NCBI GenBank assembly: GCA_964614215.1
Contig: CAZTKP010000004.1
Span: forward strand, 1-43,783
From: CAZTKP01 sp964614215
GTDB lineage: Bacteria; UBP6; UBA1177
DNA length: 43,783 nt
Direction of reading: 5' to 3'
A model generated the notes under the pieces. The model made no database searches, was not told where the DNA came from, and saw only the letters and a program-made list of their open reading frames with translations. Position numbers and translations under genes: made by a program. This document shows positions 15,949-23,938 of this stretch, one piece after another. The stretch's first letter is position 1. Each line of letters opens with the position of its first letter.

Positions 15949-17130
15949 TTGAAAAAGCTCTTATTCCTGATCCTTTTTACATTTTTCAGTGTTGAAGGAA
16001 CTGTTTTAACAGGTCTTGACACCTTTGAAAGTGAAAATTTCGGCTACCTGAAAAACAAAAAAGTCGCCCTGCTCACCAATAAGACAGCAGTAAATAAAGA
16101 CGGCATTCCAATACTTAACCTGCTCAGAAAAAATAAAATAAATGTCACTGTCATTTACACTCCCGAACACGGTTTTAAGATCGATAAAGACGAAAAGGTC
16201 GCAAACAGCAAACTGGGACAAATTCCCGTTATTTCTCTTTACGGAAAGAATAGAAAACCCTGTCCGCTACTCTTAAAACAGAAAGCCGATGTTATTATCT
16301 ACGACATTCAGGATGCGGGAGTCCGCTACTACACCTATATTTCGACACTTGCCTACATGATGGAAGCTGCAAAAAAGGCAGATATGGAAATAATAGTTCT
16401 CGATAGACCTGTAATTGTCGGAGGTGAAACTGTCTCAGGTTTCGTTCCGCCGAAAAACCTTACCGGTCACTTCACTTCCATCTTTCCGATCGCTACAAGA
16501 TACGGCATGACAGTCGGTGAACTTGCACTGCTTTTTAACGAACATTTTAAGATCAATTCAACTCTCACAGTCGTAAAACTTAAAAACTATAAAAGATCAA
16601 TGCTTTTTGATGAAACAGGACTTCCATGGATATCACCTTCTCCAAATATCACATCGCTAAAAAGTGCTCTTCTTTACAGCGAGCTTGGCTGGCTTGAAAC
16701 GGTGAATCTATCATTTGGAAGAGGAACTGAAACGCCCTTCCAGATGATCGGAGCACCCTTTATTGATGGAAAAAAAGTCGCAAAAGAACTAAACAAGCAA
16801 AAATTCAAAGGACTCAAGATAAAACCCGTCACCTTCACACCAAAAGCCAAGTACCATAAACACTTTGGAAAGAAATGCGGCGGAATAAAGATTGAAGTTA
16901 AAAACATGAAACAAATTCAGGGATTTAAACTCGGAGTCGAGATCCTAAAAACAATGCTCAAACTCTACCCGGACAAGATAAAGATCTCAAAAGATTTCGC
17001 CCTAATGACAGGAAGCCCTGAACTCGAAAAAATGATAAAAAACGGCGCTCCTTTTTCTGAAATTGATAAGATTGCCAAAGAAAGTCGGAAAGAATTTGAA
17101 AAGATCAGGAAGAAATTCCTTCTTTATTAA
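15949..17130 (+). CDS. namZ: exo-beta-N-acetylmuramidase NamZ family (DUF1343)
   Basis: 393 aa from a TTG start (MKKLLFLILF...), with a signal peptide ending near ...FSVEG. DUF1343/GH171 motifs: LDTF near residue 23, LLTNKTAV (41-48), TPEHGF (71-76), YDIQDAGVRYYTYI (118-131), LDRPVIVGGETVSG, GMTVGELA and GRGTETPFQ. The family removes terminal MurNAc from peptidoglycan fragments for cell-wall recycling. GAGGA lies four bases before the TTG. Pairing with the divergent serine hydrolase supports wall turnover. The product is predicted to be periplasmic or secreted. Confidence 0.88.
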   Translation: MKKLLFLILFTFFSVEGTVLTGLDTFESENFGYLKNKKVALLTNKTAVNKDGIPILNLLRKNKINVTVIYTPEHGFKIDKDEKVANSKLGQIPVISLYGKNRKPCPLLLKQKADVIIYDIQDAGVRYYTYISTLAYMMEAAKKADMEIIVLDRPVIVGGETVSGFVPPKNLTGHFTSIFPIATRYGMTVGELALLFNEHFKINSTLTVVKLKNYKRSMLFDETGLPWISPSPNITSLKSALLYSELGWLETVNLSFGRGTETPFQMIGAPFIDGKKVAKELNKQKFKGLKIKPVTFTPKAKYHKHFGKKCGGIKIEVKNMKQIQGFKLGVEILKTMLKLYPDKIKISKDFALMTGSPELEKMIKNGAPFSEIDKIAKESRKEFEKIRKKFLLY

Positions 17131-17159
17131 TTATCAAAACAAAAATTTTGAGAAACATC

Positions 17160-17217
17160 GTAGGGGTCGATCCATGTATCGACCCGTTTTTGGGCGGATA
17201 CACAGATCCGTCCCTAC
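17160..17217. repeat. palindromic repeat family A, copy 1 (two hairpins)
   Basis: GTAGGGG at one end and CCCTAC at the other enclose two hairpins: GGGTCGAT-CCATGT-ATCGACCC and GGGCGGAT-ACACAG-ATCCGTCC, separated by a short T-rich spacer. A second, inverted copy is at 32883-32934. Stem changes between the copies are compensatory. Intergenic, downstream of namZ. Consistent with a REP- or MITE-like element. Confidence 0.8.
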
Positions 17218-17285
17218 AAAATGGTATTGCAAAAGCTCTCCAATCCCTTATAATCACTTAGTGTCTTAATTTTATGGAGAAAAAC

Positions 17286-18377
17286 ATGAGAAAGACCGTG
17301 ATTCTTTTTGTTGTGATGCTTTTTGTTACAGTTTCATGCAGCAACAGCGTTACAAAGATTAGAGATGAAGAAAGCGTTAACGACTCAAACACTGTTGATA
17401 ACAGCACAAATGACGAAGAGCAGATAGACAATACGGTGACAGATAACGAAGTGCAGGATGAAAAAACAGAGGAGGAAGTAGACAACGAACTTCCCGATGA
17501 AGACACTGTCGGGCAGGAGTGCACGCAAAACGACGATTGCTCAATAAATGAATTCTGTGCAAAAGAAAGCTGCGACACAGATGGAAAAGGAACCTGCGCG
17601 GCAAAACCGGAGAACTGTTATATGGAAAGAGTCGTTTCACCCGTCTGTGGCTGTGACAACTATACATATGCCTCAACCTGCTGGGCTGAAAGGGTCGGTG
17701 TGAACGTTCAGCACGACGGAGAGTGCGAAGGTGACACCATGTGCTGGAACAACGAAGCATGTGAAATGGACGAATACTGTGAGAAAAAAATCGGTGTCTG
17801 CGATATGAGCTCCGGCGTGTGCAGAAAAAAACCGAATGAAAGTGACTGCCCTCCTCCCGGAATAAATCAGCCTTTCTGCGGATGCGATCTATACGAATAT
17901 CAGGATATCTGTTATTCGGCAAGCGGCGGAATTCCCATCAAACACATGGGAGAGTGCAACGGACCTGACGATTCTAAATTCACTTATTTTTTCGGTGCAA
18001 ATGCAGAAAGTCCAAGCGGAAATCTCAAAGTCGTTATGTCCCAGACAGATATCCGTGAATTTATCTGCAATGAACAGCATATTGAGGACATGGACGAATC
18101 CGGAAATTATTTGACTGTTACGATCAATTTTAAAAATGAAACTCAGCATGCGCAGCTTCAGTTCACAGTTCTTATGAGCGACGTTACAAGCGATATTTTT
18201 CCGTTTGGCATGGGACTCGGATACCATGAAAGCTACCTCAAAGTATTTGACTCTTCTGAAAATGTTTTAGCTGAAATGCAGGGCACAGTAATGATATACG
18301 ATTATTCACCTATGTTTATGAGCAGTCAAATCCCGACACTTGATGTCAGAGGTTTAAATCTATGGGTAAAAGAGTAA
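17286..18377 (+). CDS. lipoprotein with two Kazal-like domains
   Basis: 363 aa. The start at 17286 follows GGAGA and gives lipobox VTVSC, Cys18. Residues 25-73 are an acidic Asn/Asp/Glu linker. Residues ~80-150 and ~153-224 are two Cys-rich units each ending in a Kazal signature: PVCGCDNYTYASTCWAERVG with HDGEC (about 119-147) and PFCGCDLYEYQDICYSASGG with MGEC (about 196-224). Kazal domains typically inhibit serine proteases, so this may protect the cell surface from endogenous or foreign proteases; bacterial Kazal-type lipoproteins are rarely tested. The C-terminal ~135 residues are unrecognised and look beta-rich. It converges on the DUF4015 gene with no bases between the stops. Confidence 0.85.
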   Translation: MRKTVILFVVMLFVTVSCSNSVTKIRDEESVNDSNTVDNSTNDEEQIDNTVTDNEVQDEKTEEEVDNELPDEDTVGQECTQNDDCSINEFCAKESCDTDGKGTCAAKPENCYMERVVSPVCGCDNYTYASTCWAERVGVNVQHDGECEGDTMCWNNEACEMDEYCEKKIGVCDMSSGVCRKKPNESDCPPPGINQPFCGCDLYEYQDICYSASGGIPIKHMGECNGPDDSKFTYFFGANAESPSGNLKVVMSQTDIREFICNEQHIEDMDESGNYLTVTINFKNETQHAQLQFTVLMSDVTSDIFPFGMGLGYHESYLKVFDSSENVLAEMQGTVMIYDYSPMFMSSQIPTLDVRGLNLWVKE

Positions 18378-19796
18378 TTATTTCAGATTCTTATACTGAT
18401 TCTTAGGATTCCACAGAAGATACTCGTCAATTCCATTATCTTTGAGAGCTTTGATCTGCTCCTCGATCTGTTTTTTGCCGTAATCAATATGTCCCTTGAC
18501 CCAGAAAGCTGTAAAATCCTGAATCCATGGACGGATGATCGCCGGAGTGAGAAGATTTCTGTTCCTAGCAACTCCGTCCCTTGCTGAAACAAAGACCGTT
18601 GTGTACGGATCAGCATCGGGAACAGGGATTGTGGCAAAACCTTTGGCAAAATGAGAAGGATAGATCATCGGAGAAACATAATCCACCACGTTACTGATAC
18701 CTTCCCAGTACTGACCGAGATTAAGACCGTCAGAAGCACTTGAAACAAGCCCGAAAAGATCGGCACTCACATAAACTTCCTTCTCCTGAAGCTCTTTATA
18801 GGCATATTTGAGAAAACGCTGAATTGTGAGAGCCTTTGATTCGCCTTTTTTATTTTTAAAGTCAAGTGTCTTTTTCCAGTCAGGAAACCTGATATAGTCA
18901 AACTGTATTTCATTAAAACCGATATCCGCCGCCTCTTTGCAGAGCTCAACAAGATACTCCCAGTAGCCACGATCATGAGGAGAAACCCATCTGAGCTTAT
19001 CACGATCAAGATAGATCTCGCCTGTAGCATTATCCATAACAGCAGATTCTGGATGATACTGAGCGTAAAGATCGTCCTTAAAAACAACGACTCTGGCTAT
19101 CAGATAGATATTGTTAGCCTTAGCCTTTTCAATGAGAGAAGAGATCGAGTTCCGGTAAATAACACTTTTATTTGAAGCCGGGCTATGTTTTGCCGCCGCC
19201 TCACTGTTAAAAAGCAGGTTCCCTCTTATATTTTTGATATCAATTACAAAGGTGTTGATCTCTGTTCCTTTGACTTGTTTAAAGTACTTATTGATCCGTC
19301 CCTTCGATGCCGAATACCTCGTAAGATAGATGCCCTTTGCCTTAACTTTGGGGTTGCTCTTATACTCTGTCTTATTCTGAGCGGAGTAATCGAGATCCTT
19401 GTAGATGGGATTCATTAAAATAGCTCTTGATTCAACGGTAAATTCCTTCATTACCCAGCCGGTATAATCCTTCCCGTCCTTTAAAGAACTTACATTAAGC
19501 CACTGCTGACCTTTTGAATCCATTTGACCACCGAGAACTGTAAGAGCGTCACTTTTATAGACAAGAGTTCTTATCTTTGACTTTGTTGTCGGTTTAGACC
19601 TGATCTTTAATATGTTCGCATTTACAAAAACGACAGGTTTTTCATCTATATCGGGAACTGTTTCTTCGGTTTCGTCAGCACCTGGATCATCTGAAAGACT
19701 TTTAACGTTCTTTTTCTCTTTCTCATGATCATCAGGTTCGAGTCCGGAAATGGTGAATGTAAAGAACAGAACAAGAAAAACAACACGTATCATCAA
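18378..19796 (-). CDS. secreted SH3 plus DUF4015 glycoside-hydrolase-like protein
   Basis: 472 aa. Signal peptide MMIRVVFLVLFFTFTISG, then an acidic linker. A bacterial SH3-like domain spans about residues 55-125 (VNANILKIRSKPTTKSKIRT ... GWVMKEF). A DUF4015/GH13-like TIM-barrel follows, with typical stretches KAKGIYLTRYSA, FVIDIKNIRGNL, NEIQFDYIRFPDW, VSADLFGLVSS and DYVSPMIYPSHF. The Asp/Glu residues in these beta-strand ends are the expected catalytic candidates. The SH3 domain suggests binding to peptidoglycan or another wall polymer. Substrate unknown. GGAG lies eight bases upstream of the first of two adjacent ATGs. Confidence 0.88.
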   Translation of the reverse strand: MMIRVVFLVLFFTFTISGLEPDDHEKEKKNVKSLSDDPGADETEETVPDIDEKPVVFVNANILKIRSKPTTKSKIRTLVYKSDALTVLGGQMDSKGQQWLNVSSLKDGKDYTGWVMKEFTVESRAILMNPIYKDLDYSAQNKTEYKSNPKVKAKGIYLTRYSASKGRINKYFKQVKGTEINTFVIDIKNIRGNLLFNSEAAAKHSPASNKSVIYRNSISSLIEKAKANNIYLIARVVVFKDDLYAQYHPESAVMDNATGEIYLDRDKLRWVSPHDRGYWEYLVELCKEAADIGFNEIQFDYIRFPDWKKTLDFKNKKGESKALTIQRFLKYAYKELQEKEVYVSADLFGLVSSASDGLNLGQYWEGISNVVDYVSPMIYPSHFAKGFATIPVPDADPYTTVFVSARDGVARNRNLLTPAIIRPWIQDFTAFWVKGHIDYGKKQIEEQIKALKDNGIDEYLLWNPKNQYKNLK

Positions 19797-19909
19797 AAAA
19801 ACTCCAAATTCAGCAGGGAAAAAACTTCGCTATGATAACAGGATATCAAAATATTAGAAAATTTTTCTTTAATAAATATAATTAACAACAAGATTTCAGG
19901 GAGGTAAAG

Positions 19910-21760
19910 ATGAAATTTAACATTGTAATTATTTTATTGGTCGCGGCGTTTTTTGTTTCCTGTGATAATAAATCTGAAGAATCGGACGACTATGACCTGT
20001 CTGAGGTGTCAGACCAGTCTGAGATATCCGACGACGTGGACTTGTCCGACCAGTCCGACCAGTCCGAGATGTCCGACCAGTCCGACGAAGAGTCCGACCA
20101 GTCTGAGGTGTCTGATGAGTCGGAGTTGTCCGACCAGTCTGATGAGTCCGAGATGTCCGACGAGTCCGAGTTGTCCGATGAAGAGTCCGACGACATACCT
20201 GATGATGATGTTGTGGCCTGTTCTCCGGAAGGAACGACTGAATGTCCGATCGTTATTGAGTCTTTTCCATATCTTGATGACAGGGACACGAACGATGCGG
20301 TTTCTGATGTATTTGACACTTATCCGCCAAATGAACTTGATGAGTCGGGAAAAGAGTTTATCTATACTTTCGAAGTGACTGAGAAATCTGTTTTCACATT
20401 CACGATCTGGGATCCGGAACCGGAAAACACCGATATCGACCTGCATCTTCTTGATGACAGTTTTACAATGATAGCAAGGGCTGATAAGGCGATCGAAGAG
20501 GAGCTTGAACCGGGAACATACTATCTGAGCATGGATACTTACGAGGGACTTCACGGCCAGTATAAACTGAGAATAGAGCAGACTCTGCTGCATGAAGGAA
20601 CACTTGCCGATCCTCATCCGATAGATGTTTTTCCATTCTATCATGAACATACCACTGTCGGAGCAGTTTCAGATGAATTTGACAGCTACCCTCCAAATGG
20701 AGTTGATGAATCCGGGCCTGAATACATCTATTCACTGCATGTTGATAAAAAGCAGTACTACTATTTTTCGATCAGAAGCCCTGAGCCTGACGGAGTTGAT
20801 GTCGATCTTCAACTTTTTGAGGCTGATTCTCCCTACACCCTTATCGAAAGGGCCGATAAATCATTTTTTGTTGAACTTGAACCGGGGGAATATCTTTTCT
20901 CAATTGATACTTATTCCGGTGACAGCAAGGCAGGAGAATATGTTCTGAGTGTAAATCATGAGCATCCTACCTTTAACAGCTATGTTCTTCAGGCCGTTGA
21001 CTATCTTTATGACAACTACAGCCTGCTCGGATATGATTCAGCAGTTCTCACACACGACATTCCCTACGGTGACTACGGAATTATAGAAAGAAGCGGGGAA
21101 GCAAAAACAATGTGCGTTGCAGCAGTGATGGAAGTTATTCTCACAGCTATGAACATCTATGCTGATGATACTGGTGATGTCTCGGTTTTTGACACACTCC
21201 CGATCAGAAGCTGGAAGTATCTTGGAGAAAATGATGTGAAAGCTCACATCTGGGTGAACTATGATCTCAACGCAGGTGGAACGGCAGACGCTCTCAGGAA
21301 CTTCAACATGGGTGGAAACATTCCTTTTGAGGAACTTGAACCGGGGTCTTTTGTCAATATAAACAGAGTTTCAGGAACAGGTCATGCAGTTGTGTTCCTT
21401 TCATTCATTGATGATGAGGGAAACACATATACAGAATACAACAACGATGTCATCGGTTTTAGATACTTCTCTTCCCAGGGCGGATACGATGTCGGTGCAG
21501 GCGGACTTGATTACAGATATGCGATCTTTGATGATTACGGAACTCCGACAATGCCTTATAAAAGAGATACAGGAATTATCTACAGTGAAGATCAGCATCT
21601 TCTCAACACAGGTGTGATGTTCATGCCCATGTACTGGAGACCTGCAACTGATTACAGACTGTACAAACCTGTCACAGACGATTACATTCCTTTTACAAGA
21701 TTTGATCCGGTCTATTTCAATGGTTTAACTGTTGATGACGTTAAGCTTAACGATCAATAA
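19910..21760 (+). CDS. lipoprotein with Ser/Asp linker, two PPC-like domains and papain-like domain
   Basis: 616 aa. Lipobox FFVSC, Cys18; GGGAGG upstream. Residues 30-94 are SDQSD/SDESE repeats. Two ~115-residue repeats follow (about 112-226 and 230-350). Each carries DTYPPNELDESGKEFIY- or DSYPPNGVDESGPEYIY-like starts and ends LEPGTYYLSMDTY or LEPGEYLFSIDTY, typical of bacterial pre-peptidase C-terminal (PPC) jelly-roll domains. The C-terminal domain (355-616) has Cys402 (KTMCVAAVMEVI), His492 (GTGHAVVFLSF) and a following YTEYNNDVIGFRYFSSQGG stretch. This suggests a papain/NlpC-like Cys-His active site. Peptidase or amidase activity is inferred, not shown. Confidence 0.8.
   Translation: MKFNIVIILLVAAFFVSCDNKSEESDDYDLSEVSDQSEISDDVDLSDQSDQSEMSDQSDEESDQSEVSDESELSDQSDESEMSDESELSDEESDDIPDDDVVACSPEGTTECPIVIESFPYLDDRDTNDAVSDVFDTYPPNELDESGKEFIYTFEVTEKSVFTFTIWDPEPENTDIDLHLLDDSFTMIARADKAIEEELEPGTYYLSMDTYEGLHGQYKLRIEQTLLHEGTLADPHPIDVFPFYHEHTTVGAVSDEFDSYPPNGVDESGPEYIYSLHVDKKQYYYFSIRSPEPDGVDVDLQLFEADSPYTLIERADKSFFVELEPGEYLFSIDTYSGDSKAGEYVLSVNHEHPTFNSYVLQAVDYLYDNYSLLGYDSAVLTHDIPYGDYGIIERSGEAKTMCVAAVMEVILTAMNIYADDTGDVSVFDTLPIRSWKYLGENDVKAHIWVNYDLNAGGTADALRNFNMGGNIPFEELEPGSFVNINRVSGTGHAVVFLSFIDDEGNTYTEYNNDVIGFRYFSSQGGYDVGAGGLDYRYAIFDDYGTPTMPYKRDTGIIYSEDQHLLNTGVMFMPMYWRPATDYRLYKPVTDDYIPFTRFDPVYFNGLTVDDVKLNDQ
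19997..20191 (+). repeat. Ser/Asp (SDQSD) coding repeat tract
   Basis: Imperfect 9-18 nt units (TCC-GAC-CAG, TCC-GAG-ATG, TCT-GAG-GTG) encode residues 30-94 of the lipoprotein. The tract is the longest uninterrupted Ser/Asp run in the window. Confidence 0.85.
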
Positions 21761-21789
21761 ATTCTAAAAGGCTTCTTTTTATTTAGCAT

Positions 21790-21818
21790 TTGACACAGCA
21801 ACTGAATTTGTATATCAT
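21790..21818 (+). promoter_or_regulatory. sigma-70-type promoter of the beta-barrel pair
   Basis: TTGACA (21790-21795), exactly 17-base spacer, TATCAT (21813-21818). The spacer and -10 lie in a sequence that resembles the 3' coding end of the downstream gene. Confidence 0.65.
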
Positions 21819-21897
21819 AATTTCCAACGAAGAATAAGAAGACAATTTTGATAGATTGATCCGGTTTAAGCGAGCCATCAGTTTAACGGAGCAGAAA
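21796..21897 (+). pseudogene. relic of the 3' end of a third beta-barrel copy
   Basis: The stretch ACTGAATTTGTATATCATAA..TTCCAACGAAGAA closely matches GCTGAATTTATATATCATAA..TTCCAGCACGAAGAA in the first barrel gene (22398-22436). Further on, CCGGTTTAAG...GTTTAACGGAGCAGAAA matches the junction that ends the first copy and starts the second. About 70-80 bases of coding sequence present in the intact copy are missing and no reading frame is kept. It reads as a degraded upstream copy from a former three-gene tandem array. Confidence 0.6.
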
Positions 21898-22518
21898 ATG
21901 AGACTTAAAAACCTGTTATTATTAATTTTTTCAATTCTCATCATTTTATCTGCTACAGATCTTCGTGCCGAGAAAGCGAAGAAGCATTCTTTTGGATTTG
22001 ATCTTTCTGTTCTTGACTACAGCTGGTTTCAAGATGAAGAGCCGGGCATGGATGGCAGTCTTGAGTGTCCTTTTAATCTGGATATTAATATTTCCTATGA
22101 TCATCACTTAATAAAATACTTCTCTTTTGGAGCAGAATTCTCATTTTTCAAGCATCTTTACATCTCTGAAAAGGACGATCATGATATGTTTAATTTCTCT
22201 TTCAGAATAAACCTCCGATTTATGACTATACTCCCTTTTCACAACGATAAAGTTGAAGTGTATTTTTTAACTAGAGGAGGAATTGTATTTGCCAGAGGAC
22301 GGTTTGATTTTATGTCTGGTCCGGCAATCTTTGGAGGCTTCGGCTTATCAGGAAATATTGCCGGTAATTTCTGGCTTGGTGCACTGTTTGATACCGGAGC
22401 TGAATTTATATATCATAATTTCCAGCACGAAGAACAATGTAATGAATACGCAAAAGACTGCCGTATTCTCGGGTGGCATTTTATCAGAGCTTTCCTGACT
22501 TTTAATTATCGGTTTTAA
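21898..22518 (+). CDS. outer-membrane beta-barrel protein, copy 1
   Basis: 206 aa from the ATG at 21898, preceded by CGGAG. Signal peptide RLKNLLLLIFSILIILSATDLRAEKA. Alternating hydrophobic/polar strands (NLDINISYDHHLIKYFSFG; AIFGGFGLSGNIAGNFWLG; AFLTFNYRF) and a terminal Phe are typical of small outer-membrane barrels recognised by BamA. The gene is a tandem duplicate of 22530-23129, from which it differs mainly in acidic loop segments. No specific family recognised; eight-stranded size. Likely cotranscribed with copy 2, only 11 bases away. Confidence 0.85.
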   Translation: MRLKNLLLLIFSILIILSATDLRAEKAKKHSFGFDLSVLDYSWFQDEEPGMDGSLECPFNLDINISYDHHLIKYFSFGAEFSFFKHLYISEKDDHDMFNFSFRINLRFMTILPFHNDKVEVYFLTRGGIVFARGRFDFMSGPAIFGGFGLSGNIAGNFWLGALFDTGAEFIYHNFQHEEQCNEYAKDCRILGWHFIRAFLTFNYRF

Positions 22519-22529
22519 CGGAGCAGAAA

Positions 22530-23129
22530 ATGAGACTTAAAAACTTGTTATTATTGACTTTTTCAGTTTTTATCATTTTATCTGCGACAGGTCTCCATGC
22601 CGAGAAAGCTAAGAAACATTCTCTTGGATTTGATTTCAGTATCTTTAATCTCAACTTGTTTATGGATGACGAACCTGATTCCGGTGGATATGGAGGATTT
22701 TTCAATATTGATATCAATCTTTATTACGATCATTACTTTGTTAAATACTTCTCTTTAGGCACAGAGCTGACTTATTTTCATCTAATAGACATTGCAAATG
22801 ATTTTGTGTACAATTCCTGTAGAATTAATCTGAGAGTTAAAGCCGTTCTGCCATTTCATCATGATAAGATCGAATCTTATTTTCTTACAAGAGGAGGTTT
22901 TGTAATAGGAGATAGTCGAAGAGGATTCATTATGGGCGCAGATATTTTCGGGGGTTTTGGATTTAACTTCCTGATTAAAAAGAACTTCTGGCTCGGAATA
23001 CTTTTTGATACTGGAGCTGAATTTCTTTCCTATAAGTATTTTGTAGACTGTGAAAGAATGTGTGGAGATTGCAGCATTCTCGGCTGGCATCAAGCAAGAG
23101 CTTTACTGACTTTAAACTATCGATTTTGA
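22530..23129 (+). CDS. outer-membrane beta-barrel protein, copy 2
   Basis: 199 aa, paralogue of the preceding gene. The same leader (RLKNLLLLTFSVFIILSATG), the same KKHSLGFDFS start of the mature protein, the same SYFLTRGGFV strand, and the same ending (CSILGWHQARALLTLNYRF). The upstream sequence TAACGGAGCAGAAAATG is identical to that of copy 1, so the duplication included the ribosome binding site. Two cysteine pairs near the C-terminus (CERMCGDC) are shared in position with CNEYAKDC of copy 1. Function unknown. Confidence 0.85.
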   Translation: MRLKNLLLLTFSVFIILSATGLHAEKAKKHSLGFDFSIFNLNLFMDDEPDSGGYGGFFNIDINLYYDHYFVKYFSLGTELTYFHLIDIANDFVYNSCRINLRVKAVLPFHHDKIESYFLTRGGFVIGDSRRGFIMGADIFGGFGFNFLIKKNFWLGILFDTGAEFLSYKYFVDCERMCGDCSILGWHQARALLTLNYRF

Positions 23130-23136
23130 GTTTCCT

Positions 23137-23907
23137 CTACTTCTTATTCACCAGATGAAAATCAGACTGAGCTGTAGGATAGATGACCATGTCTGAGACT
23201 GTGACATGTGGCGGTCTTGTGGCAACGTAGAGGACTGCATCTGCAATATCATCAGCGACAAGCGGTTCATAGCCTTGATAGACCTTTTTCGCGCGCTCTT
23301 CATCACCTTTAAAGCGGACAAGACTGAACTCGGTTTCAGTGAAAGCGGGATCGACTGTTGAAACTCTGACAGATGAATTTGTCAGATCCTTCCTCAGACC
23401 GTTAGTAATCGCGTTCACCGCATGTTTAGTCGCACAGTAGACTCCACCGCCGGGATATGTTCCTCTTCCTGCAATAGAACCTATATTTATCACGTGTCCG
23501 CTGTCTCTTTCAACCATTGAAGGAACAACGTGTTTTGTGACATAGAGCAGGCCTTTTACATTCGTGTCTATCATGGTATCCCAATTCTCAACATCATCCT
23601 TATGAATAGGATTAGCCTCCCTTGCAAGCCCGGCATTGTTCACAAGTACATCTATTTCTTTAAACTTTTCAGGAAGACTGCTGAAAAAGTTTTTAACATC
23701 CTTTTCAACTCTCACATCGAGCTTTCCGCAGTGACATTTCACTCCGTACTTTGAGCTTAGAAAGTCTGCAAGCTCCTCAATTTTTTCAATTCGCCTTGCA
23801 ACGAGAATAAGGTCGCATCCAACTGATGCAAGTGACTCGGCACATGCTTTTCCAATTCCGGCACTCGCTCCTGTAACACAGGCAACTTTTCCTTTAAGAT
23901 CAAACAT
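23137..23907 (-). CDS. SDR-family NADP-dependent oxidoreductase (YdfG-like)
   Basis: 256 aa classical short-chain dehydrogenase. Cofactor motif TGASAGIG (12-19), NNAG (90-93), and catalytic Ser144, Tyr157 and Lys161 (GSIAGR...VYCATK). VDPAFTETEFSLVRFKGDEE and the ending RPPHVTVSDMVIYPTAQ are characteristic of the YdfG/3-hydroxy acid or serine dehydrogenase subgroup. RR at residues 38-39 favours NADP(H). Start preceded by GGGAG. It follows the 23939 lipoprotein gene by 31 bases, so may be read through, but it is probably metabolic and unrelated. Confidence 0.92.
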   Translation of the reverse strand: MFDLKGKVACVTGASAGIGKACAESLASVGCDLILVARRIEKIEELADFLSSKYGVKCHCGKLDVRVEKDVKNFFSSLPEKFKEIDVLVNNAGLAREANPIHKDDVENWDTMIDTNVKGLLYVTKHVVPSMVERDSGHVINIGSIAGRGTYPGGGVYCATKHAVNAITNGLRKDLTNSSVRVSTVDPAFTETEFSLVRFKGDEERAKKVYQGYEPLVADDIADAVLYVATRPPHVTVSDMVIYPTAQSDFHLVNKK

Positions 23908-23938
23908 TTTAAACTCCCAACCATCTGAATTTATTGAA

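Noticed and set aside
19990..20319. Ser/Asp-rich minus-strand open frame over the repeat tract
   Set aside because: Results from the symmetric codon content of the repeat; no start site or homology.
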